DNA from: an uncultured Elusimicrobia bacterium
GTDB lineage: Bacteria > RUG730
Direction: 5' to 3'
Assembly: GCA_900321865.1 (NCBI GenBank)
Contig: ONXP01000049.1
Span: forward strand, 1 to 12,961
DNA length: 12,961 nt
Below the pieces are notes generated by a model. It saw only the letters and a program-made list of their open reading frames with translations. It was not told the DNA's origin and did not search any database. Positions 7,082 to 12,961 of this stretch are shown here, in pieces. Within the stretch, counting starts at the first letter, position 1, and the number at the start of each line of letters is the position of its first letter. The position numbers and the translations under genes were made by a program.

Positions 7082-8104
7082 ATGAAAAAATATAATGTTG
7101 CAGTTGTTGGAGCTACTGGAGTTGTTGGAAATGAAATGATTAAAATGTTAGAAACTAGAAATTTTCCAGTAGAAAATATTAAACTTTTAGCATCAGAAAG
7201 ATCAGTCGGGAAAAAATTAAAGTTTAATAGCAAAGATGTCTCAGTTGAACTTTTAACACACGATAGTGGAAAGGATATTGACATTGCTCTTTTTAGTGCT
7301 GGAGCTTCTACCAGCAGGGAATTTGCTCCTAGTTTTGCAAAATACGGAGCCTTTGTAATTGACAATTCCAGTGAATGGAGAATGAATGAAAATTGTCCTT
7401 TGGTCGTTCCAGAAGTAAATCCTGACGATTTAAAAAAAGATAAAAAAATTATAGCAAATCCAAATTGTTCCACCATTCAAATGGTCGTAGCTTTAAAGCC
7501 TATCCATAATTACGCCAAAATAAAAAGAGTTATAGTTTCCACTTATCAGGCTGTTTCTGGAGCAGGAATAAAAGGAATTCACGATTTAGAAAATCAAACT
7601 AAAAAAATAGCAAATAATGAAAAAATTGATCAAAATACTTTTGAAAAATTTCCATATCAAATAGCTAGAAATCTTATTCCTCATATCGATGTATTTATGG
7701 AAAATGGATATACAAAAGAAGAAATGAAAATGACTAACGAAACAAAAAAAATAATGGGTGATAATAATATTTTAGTTAGTGCGACTTGTGTTAGGGTTCC
7801 TGTCCTTAGAGCCCACAGTGAAGCTGTTTGGATAGAGACAGAAAAAGAAGTTTCGCCAGAAAAAGCAAGAGAACTTTTAAAAAATGCAAAAGGCATTGAG
7901 GTTATAGATGACACGGCTAATCAAAAATATCCTATGCCACTTTTTGCAGAGTGTCAGCAAAAAACATTTGTTGGTCGAATTAGGAAAGATATAACTTTAA
8001 AAAATGGCTTAACATTTTGGGTAGTTAGTGATAATTTATTAAAAGGGGCTGCTTTAAATGCCGTTGAAATAGCGGAAACTTTGATAAAAAAAGATATTTT
8101 ATGA
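7082..8104 (+). CDS. asd: Aspartate-semialdehyde dehydrogenase
   Basis: Reduces aspartyl phosphate to aspartate semialdehyde with NADPH, the branch point to lysine/diaminopimelate, threonine and methionine. The 340-residue length is normal. The Rossmann nucleotide motif is VVGATGVVGNEM (residues 8-19). The active site shows NPNCST with nucleophile C129, TYQAVSG with Q156, and CVRVPVLRAHSE with substrate-binding R238 and catalytic H245. All expected catalytic residues are present. GGAG at 7070-7073 lies 8 bases before the ATG. No aspartate kinase or dapA is next to it; prfB follows after 40 bases, so asd appears to lead a mixed operon. Identification is secure. Confidence 0.96.
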   Translation: MKKYNVAVVGATGVVGNEMIKMLETRNFPVENIKLLASERSVGKKLKFNSKDVSVELLTHDSGKDIDIALFSAGASTSREFAPSFAKYGAFVIDNSSEWRMNENCPLVVPEVNPDDLKKDKKIIANPNCSTIQMVVALKPIHNYAKIKRVIVSTYQAVSGAGIKGIHDLENQTKKIANNEKIDQNTFEKFPYQIARNLIPHIDVFMENGYTKEEMKMTNETKKIMGDNNILVSATCVRVPVLRAHSEAVWIETEKEVSPEKARELLKNAKGIEVIDDTANQKYPMPLFAECQQKTFVGRIRKDITLKNGLTFWVVSDNLLKGAALNAVEIAETLIKKDIL

Positions 8105-8144
8105 TTTAAAAATAAAAATTTTGTTTTTTTATAATAGGCTTTTT

Positions 8145-9246
8145 ATGGATAAAAAAGAATTAGAAAATTATTATAATCTTTTGAATGAAGAAATTTTGTC
8201 GTTTGGGAGGTTTCTTTGATATAGATTCTAAAAAAGAGGAACTTAACTCTTTGGAAAAAGAAACTAACAAAAATGAATTTTGGGATTCTGCTGAAAAATC
8301 TAGTGAGATTTTAAAAAAAATTACTACACTAAAGCAAAGAATATCTGATTTTGAAGATTTACAAAAGGAAAATAAGTCAAATTATGAACTTTATTCTTTG
8401 GCTATTGAAGAACAAGATTTAAATTTAATTCAAGAATTAGATAATAATTTTGAAAAAATAAAAAAAAGATTAAAAGCTTTAAATTTGGAATTGAAGCTTT
8501 CTGGAAAATTTGATAAAAATAATGCTATTCTTACTCTTCATTCTGGAGCTGGTGGAACTGAGGCTTGCGATTGGACTGATATGCTTTTTAGAATGTATAG
8601 CCGTTATGCAGAAAGAAAGGGTTATAAATTAGAAATTTTAGATATTTTGCCTGGAGAAGAAGTTGGCATAAAAAGCATAGTAGCTCTGGTAAAAGGTAAG
8701 TATGCATATGGATATTTAAAATCTGAGATAGGAGTTCATAGATTAGTTAGAATATCTCCTTTTGATTCTAATAAAAGAAGACATACTTCTTTTGCTTCTT
8801 GTGATGTTATTCCTGAAATTATGGACGATATTGACATAAAAATAGAAGAAAAAGATTTGAGAATAGATACTTATAGAGCTAGCGGAGCAGGCGGTCAGCA
8901 TGTAAATAGAACAGAATCTGCTATTAGAATAACCCATTTTCCTACTGGGATAGTTGTACAATGCCAAAATGAAAGATCACAGCATAAAAATAAAGAAATA
9001 GCTTTAAAACTTTTAAAAGCAAAACTTTATGAAATGGAAGAAGAAAAAAGAAGGCAAAGTACTGAAAAACATTACGATGAAAAAGGGTTGATAGCCTGGG
9101 GCAGTCAAATAAGATCTTATGTTTTTTGCCCTTATACAATGGTAAAAGATCATAGAACGAATTTTGAGGTAGGGAATATATCAGCTGTTATGGACGGCGA
9201 AATAGATGGTTTTATAGAGGCTTATTTAGCCAGTAAAAATTTATAA
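8145..9246 (+). CDS. prfB: Peptide chain release factor 2, made by programmed +1 frameshift
   Basis: Recognises UGA and UAA stop codons and releases the finished peptide. Translation starts at the ATG at 8145, reads 24 codons to an in-frame TGA at 8217-8219, shifts +1 at CTT TGA and continues in the new frame from GAT at 8218, giving 366 residues, close to the 365 of the E. coli protein. After the shift the protein reads LDIDSKKEEL, matching the usual RF2 sequence. SPF, the stop-recognition tripeptide, is at residues 204-206, and GAGGQ with the GGQ peptidyl-hydrolysis motif is at 249-251. The residue three before the GAGGQ is Ala (RASGAGGQ), the common form. An ATG at 8185 lies in the second frame but would replace the conserved N-terminus with an unrelated peptide, so it is not the start. 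TAGG 6 bases upstream is a weak ribosome binding site. It is probably co-transcribed with asd. Confidence 0.95.
8205..8219 (+). promoter_or_regulatory. prfB autoregulatory +1 frameshift site
   Basis: GGGAGG (8205-8210, Shine-Dalgarno-like), TTT, then the slippery CTT and in-frame TGA (8217-8219). The 3-base spacing from the SD-like element to CTT equals that of E. coli prfB. The base after TGA is T rather than the C found in E. coli. Low RF2 slows termination at TGA and favours slippage, so RF2 controls its own synthesis. It also indicates that UGA is read as stop in this organism. Confidence 0.95.
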
Positions 9247-9263
9247 TTTATAGAGGAATATTT

Positions 9264-9722
9264 ATGAAAATAACGGATTTCTTGTTAAAAGATTATATAA
9301 AAATAGGCTTAGAAGGAACTACCAAAAAAGAAGTTTTAGAGGAAATGGTTGATATTTTAGTAAAGGCTGGAAAAATTCATGACAAAGAAAAAGTAGTAAA
9401 TGCATTATTAGAGAGAGAAAATTTAGGAACTACTGGAATAGGTCAAGGCATTGCTATGCCTCATGCAAAGATAGAAGAGTTATCAGATGAAGTATTAGTT
9501 GCTTTAGGCATTTCAAAAAAAGGAATTAGTTTTAGTTCTTTAGATGGAGAATTGGTATACATTGTATTTTTATTTTTATCTTCTGAAAAAACGACAAATA
9601 TTCATTTGAAAATTTTAGCTAAAGCTTCTCAACTTTTAAAAGATAAATATTTTAGAGAGCCTCTTTCTAAATGTAATTCAAAAGAAGAAGCTATAGAGAT
9701 GATTACAGAAGAAGAGGAATAA
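9264..9722 (+). CDS. PTS EIIA protein of the fructose/nitrogen-regulatory (PtsN-like) family
   Basis: A 152-residue single-domain EIIA, the usual length for stand-alone PtsN/EIIA-Ntr proteins. The phosphorylation site is the signature GIGQGIAMPHAK, with H67 as the predicted phospho-accepting histidine. FLFLSSEKTTNIHLKILAKASQLL is the conserved second half of the domain. No EIIB or EIIC domain is attached or nearby, which favours a regulatory role over sugar transport; whether it belongs to the Ntr branch cannot be settled here. AGAGGA lies 6 bases before the ATG. It lies 17 bases after prfB, and its stop is 3 bases before the TTG start of hprK, pairing an EIIA with the HPr kinase. Neither HPr nor enzyme I is in the window. 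Confidence 0.88.
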   Translation: MKITDFLLKDYIKIGLEGTTKKEVLEEMVDILVKAGKIHDKEKVVNALLERENLGTTGIGQGIAMPHAKIEELSDEVLVALGISKKGISFSSLDGELVYIVFLFLSSEKTTNIHLKILAKASQLLKDKYFREPLSKCNSKEEAIEMITEEEE

Positions 9723-9725
9723 TTT

Positions 9726-10664
9726 TTGTCAACCAAAAGCATTACTGTTTCTAATATATATTTAGATAATAAAAACAAATTAGATTTAGTGAAGCTTATT
9801 GATGTAGACGATAAAAATCTAGAAGTAAAAAAATCAGATGTAAATAGATTAGGGTTGGCATTAGCTGGGTTTTTGGATTATTTTGCATATGATAGAATAC
9901 AGGTTTTGGGAAATACTGAAATTTTTTATTTTAATAAATTATCAAGTTTAAAAAAAATTGAAGTTATAGAGAATATTTTAAAAAAATTTTCTGTTCCGTG
10001 TTTTGTGATAACTAATGGTTTGTTTCCAGATATTGAGTTTCTAGAAGTTTCTAAAAAATATAATATTCCTTGTTTTAGGACTTCTTTTTCCACATCACAT
10101 TTTATTAAAGAAATGAATGCATATATAGAAGAAAAAATATCGAGAGAAATTTCGATACATGGAGTTTTGGTAGAGGTTTATGGAACTGGAGTATTTATAA
10201 AAGGTGAAAGCGGAATAGGAAAAAGTGAGTGTGCCCTAGATTTACTTTATAAAGGGCATCAACTGATTTGTGATGACTTGATAAAAATAAAGAAAAAATC
10301 TGGCGGAATTCTAGTTGGTTATGCTAGTAATGTTATGCCGTATTATATGGAAATTAGAGGACTTGGGATAATTAATGTCAAAGATTTTTTTGGATTTAAA
10401 CAAATTTTAGATAAAACTAGTATAGATTTGGTAGTAGAATTAAAAATTTACGATAAAAACGAATCTATAAATAGATTAGGCAATGATAAATGTTTTGAAA
10501 ATATTTTAAATGTAGAAATTCCAAAAACTATTATTCCGGTGAAAGTTGGTAGAAATTTATCAGGGTTAGTTGAAATTGCAGCAATGAAACATAGAGCTAT
10601 AAAACAAGGTGTTTATAAATCAATAGATATGTTGACCAAATTTATAAAAAGGGAAAATATATAA
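9726..10664 (+). CDS. hprK: HPr kinase/phosphorylase
   Basis: Bifunctional enzyme that phosphorylates a regulatory serine of HPr with ATP or PPi and removes it by phosphorolysis, setting carbon catabolite control or PTS activity. The 312-residue length is normal. The N-terminal domain (1-125) is followed by the catalytic domain with SIHGVLVEV (H145), Walker A GESGIGKS (160-167), ICDDL (D183, D184) and the family signature MEIRGLGIINV (208-218); PVKVGRNLSGLVEIAAM closes it. The start is TTG at 9726, with GAGG at 9714-9717 inside the end of the EIIA gene and an 8-base spacer; the sequence begins MSTKSITVSNIYL, as family members do. It is tightly coupled to the EIIA gene and followed after 3 bases by a PurS-like gene. 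Confidence 0.95.
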   Translation: MSTKSITVSNIYLDNKNKLDLVKLIDVDDKNLEVKKSDVNRLGLALAGFLDYFAYDRIQVLGNTEIFYFNKLSSLKKIEVIENILKKFSVPCFVITNGLFPDIEFLEVSKKYNIPCFRTSFSTSHFIKEMNAYIEEKISREISIHGVLVEVYGTGVFIKGESGIGKSECALDLLYKGHQLICDDLIKIKKKSGGILVGYASNVMPYYMEIRGLGIINVKDFFGFKQILDKTSIDLVVELKIYDKNESINRLGNDKCFENILNVEIPKTIIPVKVGRNLSGLVEIAAMKHRAIKQGVYKSIDMLTKFIKRENI

Positions 10665-10667
10665 TTT

Positions 10668-11138
10668 ATGGATATAAATAAAAATTTTATTCAAATTTTT
10701 TATTTAGAAGAAAAATTTGATTCTTTTTCAAAATCAAAAAAAAATATGATAAAAGTTTCTGGGTATAAAGATGATTATATATTAAAAGTAGAAAATATTT
10801 ATGAAATTACTGGAAATCTAGACAATTCTAGTTTAAACATTATTGCAGAAAAATTATTAATTGACAATGTTATTCAGAGCTATGAAATTAATTCTTTACA
10901 AAATAATGATAGATACAAAGATTTTTTTATTTTTGATGTTTGGCCTAAAAAAGGAGTTACTGATTCTGTTGGCGAAACGGTTAAAAAAAGCATTAAAACT
11001 TTAAGAATTGACATCCCTATAAAGGTTAAAACTGGCAAAAGATATATATTTGAAAAAAAGTACGAGCTTCCTTTTTTTGAAAATATTATTGAAAAACTTT
11101 TTGTTAATTCTGTAATCAATGAATATTTTGTGATATAA
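10668..11138 (+). CDS. Tandem PurS-like domain protein (putative FGAM synthase accessory subunit)
   Basis: A 156-residue protein that seems to hold two PurS-like units: residues about 5-75, ending AEKLLIDNVIQSYEI, and about 86-156, FDVWPKKGVTDSVGET then KVKTGKRYIF and EKLFVNSVINEYFVI. This resembles the N-terminal part of fused PurSL enzymes, whose second unit typically carries a G-V-T-D-N-V-G motif. PurS assists PurL and PurQ in forming formylglycinamidine ribonucleotide in purine synthesis. Here it ends without the PurL catalytic domain, so it would be a separate subunit, with PurL and PurQ encoded elsewhere; the next gene is unrelated, so this is not a frameshifted purL. The ATG follows the hprK stop by 3 bases with no good Shine-Dalgarno, suggesting coupling. 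The assignment rests on remembered motif similarity and is moderate. Confidence 0.55.
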   Translation: MDINKNFIQIFYLEEKFDSFSKSKKNMIKVSGYKDDYILKVENIYEITGNLDNSSLNIIAEKLLIDNVIQSYEINSLQNNDRYKDFFIFDVWPKKGVTDSVGETVKKSIKTLRIDIPIKVKTGKRYIFEKKYELPFFENIIEKLFVNSVINEYFVI

Positions 11139-11144
11139 ATCATT

Positions 11145-11324
11145 ATGAAAAAAAATTTGAAAAATTTTACTCAAGATGTAAAAAATATAGACAAAATAGA
11201 TCTCAAAAAAGAAATTAAAATAAATATTAGCTATAAATTTTTTTTGTTGTTTATTTGTCTGGTTTATTTTTTTGTAATTTTAGGATTTTTGTTAATTAGT
11301 TTTATTTATTTTAGGATAAAATGA
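11145..11324 (+). CDS. Small single-pass membrane protein, unknown function
   Basis: A 59-residue open frame that I do not recognise. Residues 1-31 are hydrophilic and lysine-rich (MKKNLKNFTQDVKNIDKIDL), and residues 32-55 are an uninterrupted hydrophobic helix (FFLLFICLVYFFVILGFLLI), ending in YFRIK. It has no lipobox and no obvious signal cleavage site, so an anchored protein with a short cytoplasmic N-terminal segment is the simplest model. It starts 6 bases after the PurS-like gene with no clear ribosome binding site, and its TGA overlaps the kdsC start (ATGATG at 11321-11326). That packing supports it being a real coupled gene, because it fills what would otherwise be a 180-base gap in a compact operon. 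It is not LptC, which normally follows kdsC and is much longer. Confidence 0.6.
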   Translation: MKKNLKNFTQDVKNIDKIDLKKEIKINISYKFFLLFICLVYFFVILGFLLISFIYFRIK

Positions 11325-11872
11325 TGAAAAATAATAGATTAGTTAATATTGAAAAAGCTAGGAATATAAAATTAATTTTAATGGATGTCGATGGAGTTTT
11401 GACTAAAGGTGAAATCTTTTGTGATGCTTCTGGAAATGAATTAAAAATATGGAATGTAAAGGACGGTTTAGCTTTTTCTATAGCTAAAAGAATGCCAAAC
11501 TTAGATTTAGGTTTTATTACGGGCAGAAAATCCGAAAGTGTAAAAAAAAGAGCAAAAAATTTAAATATAAAATATCTTTATATGGGAGAATTAAATAAGA
11601 TTTCTGCATATAATGAAATAAAAAAATTATCTGGATTAGATGATAAAAATATAGCATATATTGGAGATGATTTAGTTGATATTCCAATATTAGAAAAGGT
11701 AGCACTTTCGTTTTGTCCAAAAGATAGTGCCATAGAAATAAAAAATATTTGCGACGAAGTTTTGGATGTTTTTGGAGGATGCGGAGTGTTTAGATGCACT
11801 TTAAAATTTATTTTGTCAGCACAAAATCGATGGAATAATATACACGAAATATTCCAAGTAAATTCTAATTAG
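11324..11872 (+). CDS. kdsC: 3-deoxy-D-manno-octulosonate 8-phosphate phosphatase (HAD superfamily)
   Basis: Hydrolyses Kdo-8-phosphate to Kdo for the LPS inner core. Of 182 residues, it is the small cap-less HAD type that forms tetramers. Counting from the first ATG (11321): motif I is MDVDGVLTKG with nucleophile D22 and D24; motif II is ITGR with T67; a lysine in SVKKRAKN is motif III; motif IV is GDDLVDIP with D116, D117 and D120. GGCGVFR near the C-terminus corresponds to the usual GGxGAxRE loop, without the final acidic residue. Two adjacent ATGs exist; AGGA at 11313-11316 is 7 bases from the second (11324) but only 4 from the first, so the second is preferred. It overlaps the stop of the 59-residue gene. 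Other HAD sugar phosphatases of this type, such as those acting on other nine-carbon sugars, cannot be fully excluded. Confidence 0.88.
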   Translation: MKNNRLVNIEKARNIKLILMDVDGVLTKGEIFCDASGNELKIWNVKDGLAFSIAKRMPNLDLGFITGRKSESVKKRAKNLNIKYLYMGELNKISAYNEIKKLSGLDDKNIAYIGDDLVDIPILEKVALSFCPKDSAIEIKNICDEVLDVFGGCGVFRCTLKFILSAQNRWNNIHEIFQVNSN

Positions 11873-11882
11873 AATTTACTTG
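11855..11882. repeat. 28-bp perfect palindrome over the kdsC stop, possible terminator
   Basis: The half-site CAAGTAAATTCTAA (11855-11868) is followed directly by its exact reverse complement (11869-11882). The RNA could form a stem of about 12 bp with a 4-base loop. The kdsC stop codon TAG (11870-11872) lies inside it. Downstream sequence is T-rich but begins GAAAATTTATTT, not a clean T run, so it could be a weak terminator, an RNA-stabilising hairpin at the operon end, or a protein binding site. The remaining spacer to 12043 is featureless AT-rich DNA. Confidence 0.7.
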
Positions 11883-12043
11883 AAAATTTATTTAGATTAT
11901 TTTATTTTTAATGAAAATTTGTGAAATTAAGTTTGTTTTTTTAATAAAATCATTTTAATTATTTTTAAAGTTTAGAAATTTTGAAGTAAAATTAGTTTCC
12001 AAAAATTTTTGATAGAATATTGAAATAACAAAGATCAATTTAT

Positions 12044-12601
12044 TTATAAAATATCTAAAAAACTTAAAATATTTAAAATTTCTTGGAAATTTATTTTAGT
12101 GTCTATGCAATCTCCATTAGGTCTAGAATTAAACATACCATAAACCAAAAAAGGATAAGCATCAAAAATTCCGCTGATTAAATCTCTTTCACAGGCTACA
12201 GCTATTATAATATCAGGAATAAATTCTTTTATTTTTTTTCTAGCTAATGTTCCACCAGTGGCAACCGCTATATTGATGGATTCATTTTTTTCTTTTAGGT
12301 TTAAAAAATTTCCTACGACACATTTCATACATTTTTTACAATTATTTATATCAAAAGTGATTTTGTAAATACATTTAGAATATTGTAAACAGTGAGGAAG
12401 CAGAATTAAAGTGTTTAATTTTTTATGATTAGAGAGAAGATTTTTTTTTATAAATTTTATTGTCCAATAATTGTTAAATTCTAAATATTTGTGAAATAAT
12501 TTTAATTTTAATTTTTCTGAAAATTGACCCAAACAAACAAAAAAAATATACAAAAATTTTATAGTAAAGAATCTATATAAAATGAAAAACCTTTTAATCA
12601 A
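12044..12601 (-). CDS. DUF116 family protein
   Basis: A 185-residue protein of unknown function. Residues 1-24 are hydrophobic and may be a membrane anchor. The rest matches the DUF116 pattern: LPHCLQ (C71), C77, NNCKKCMKC (C88, C91, C94), VATGGTLARKKIKEF, DIIIAVACERDL (C137) and NSRPNGDC (C165). Seven cysteines in these positions suggest a metal or Fe-S site, which is an inference. The start appears to be TTG (12601-12599), overlapping the fmt TGA (12600-12598) in a four-base TTGA arrangement typical of translational coupling; no in-frame ATG lies near the N-terminus. DUF116 genes commonly follow fmt in anaerobic bacteria, as here. Transcription converges with the kdsC cluster. Confidence 0.85.
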   Translation of the reverse strand: MIKRFFILYRFFTIKFLYIFFVCLGQFSEKLKLKLFHKYLEFNNYWTIKFIKKNLLSNHKKLNTLILLPHCLQYSKCIYKITFDINNCKKCMKCVVGNFLNLKEKNESINIAVATGGTLARKKIKEFIPDIIIAVACERDLISGIFDAYPFLVYGMFNSRPNGDCIDTKINFQEILNILSFLDIL

Positions 12602-12961
12602 TTTCCTAAAACATCTCCTTTACCCAGTTTCCTTCCTAGCATAAAATCATATCCAGATATTATTTTTTGTCCTTCTAATTGAACTTTTTTAACCCAAAGA
12701 GCTCCAAATCCACATTTTATAAGAATTCCTCTTTCTTTTGAAATATCTAAAATTTCTCCAGGTAAATTTCCAGATTCTTCTATATACTGAAGTATGGGAT
12801 CAAAAAGTTTTATCATTTTTGATTGATTTCCCATATCAATGTATGAATATGAACCTGGCCAAGCATCTAGTCCTTTCATTCTATTATAAACTTCTTGACT
12901 AGTCAGTTTCCAATTAACTAATCCATCAATTTTTTTTAATTTTGGGGCAAATGTTGCTAAA
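12598..12961 (-). CDS. fmt: Methionyl-tRNA formyltransferase, C-terminal part (5' end outside window)
   Basis: Formylates initiator Met-tRNA so that translation can start with fMet. The frame is open to the window edge and gives the last 120 residues of a protein normally about 310 long. It begins LATFAPKLKKIDGLVNW, followed by NRMKGLDAWPGSYSYI: these correspond to the conserved ATYAPKL...I-W linker and the R-G-L-x-PWPG motif at the start of the C-terminal tRNA-binding domain. An internal ATG at 12879 (M of NRMKGLDAWPG) is not a start because conserved sequence continues upstream of it. The end (GKLGKGDVLGN) is slightly shorter than in E. coli. Its stop overlaps the DUF116 start. Confidence 0.93.
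   Translation of the reverse strand, partial: LATFAPKLKKIDGLVNWKLTSQEVYNRMKGLDAWPGSYSYIDMGNQSKMIKLFDPILQYIEESGNLPGEILDISKERGILIKCGFGALWVKKVQLEGQKIISGYDFMLGRKLGKGDVLGN

Noticed and set aside
7075-7476. Minus-strand open frame of 133 codons overlapping asd
   Set aside because: Antisense to the NADP-binding and active-site part of asd, which is clearly the coding strand; no ribosome binding site or family resemblance.
8185-8217. ATG at 8185 as the start of prfB
   Set aside because: It would give an N-terminus (MKKFCRLGGFF) unlike RF2. The frame from 8145 with the CTT TGA shift restores the conserved sequence and normal length.
10880-11143. Minus-strand open frame of 87 codons
   Set aside because: Antisense to the PurS-like gene, whose plus-strand peptide shows family motifs; likely a shadow.
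11883-12043. Small gene or RNA in the convergent spacer
   Set aside because: Highly AT-rich with no open frame with a ribosome binding site and no convincing structure; I see nothing supportable.

Overview
The window is very AT-rich chromosomal DNA with normal codon usage and mostly tight gene spacing. It carries core bacterial genes: two aminoacyl/initiator-tRNA genes, both methylthiotransferases, release factor 2, and aspartate-semialdehyde dehydrogenase. kdsC (Kdo for LPS) and a predicted lipoprotein point to a Gram-negative, LPS-making cell. HPr kinase plus an EIIA-type protein point to a sugar-responsive, probably fermentative lifestyle. hprK with kdsC, a PurS-like module resembling the N-terminus of fused PurSL enzymes, and an fmt-DUF116 pair would fit an AT-rich lineage such as Elusimicrobiota/Endomicrobia or a similar anaerobic phylum. 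That assignment is inference only. I see no mobile element, CRISPR array, tRNA or rRNA.

Layout. Positions 1-631 (minus) hold the 5' two thirds of trpS. A strong intrinsic terminator at 699-738 separates it from a small lipoprotein gene (765-1223, minus), which has its own candidate promoter. Next on the minus strand is a miaB-glgP-like unit, with miaB first (4139-5488) and a 944-residue GT35-family protein second (1298-4132). A 104-bp gap then separates miaB from rimO (5593-6966, plus). The two promoters there point outward and use overlapping -35 boxes. After a short AT-rich gap a plus-strand cluster begins: asd, prfB (with the programmed +1 frameshift), a ptsN-like EIIA gene, hprK, a PurS-like tandem-domain gene, a 59-residue one-helix membrane protein, and kdsC. 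A 28-bp perfect palindrome covers the kdsC stop codon. A 171-bp AT-rich spacer follows, and convergent minus-strand genes DUF116 and fmt (5' end outside the window) close the window, their ends overlapping by 4 bp.

How the genes relate. The prfB-to-kdsC run links translation termination, carbon regulation (EIIA and HPr kinase), probable purine synthesis and LPS precursor synthesis in one likely transcription unit. The two methylthiotransferases modify tRNA (MiaB) and ribosomal protein S12 (RimO). The most unusual item is the GT35 protein: it keeps the overall glucan phosphorylase framework, but the position that should hold the PLP-binding lysine is arginine (R836). It also has a roughly 340-residue N-terminal extension that looks like two amylase-type beta domains. 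The free-standing PurS-like protein and the 59-residue membrane protein next to hprK are the other items least well explained by textbook gene content.
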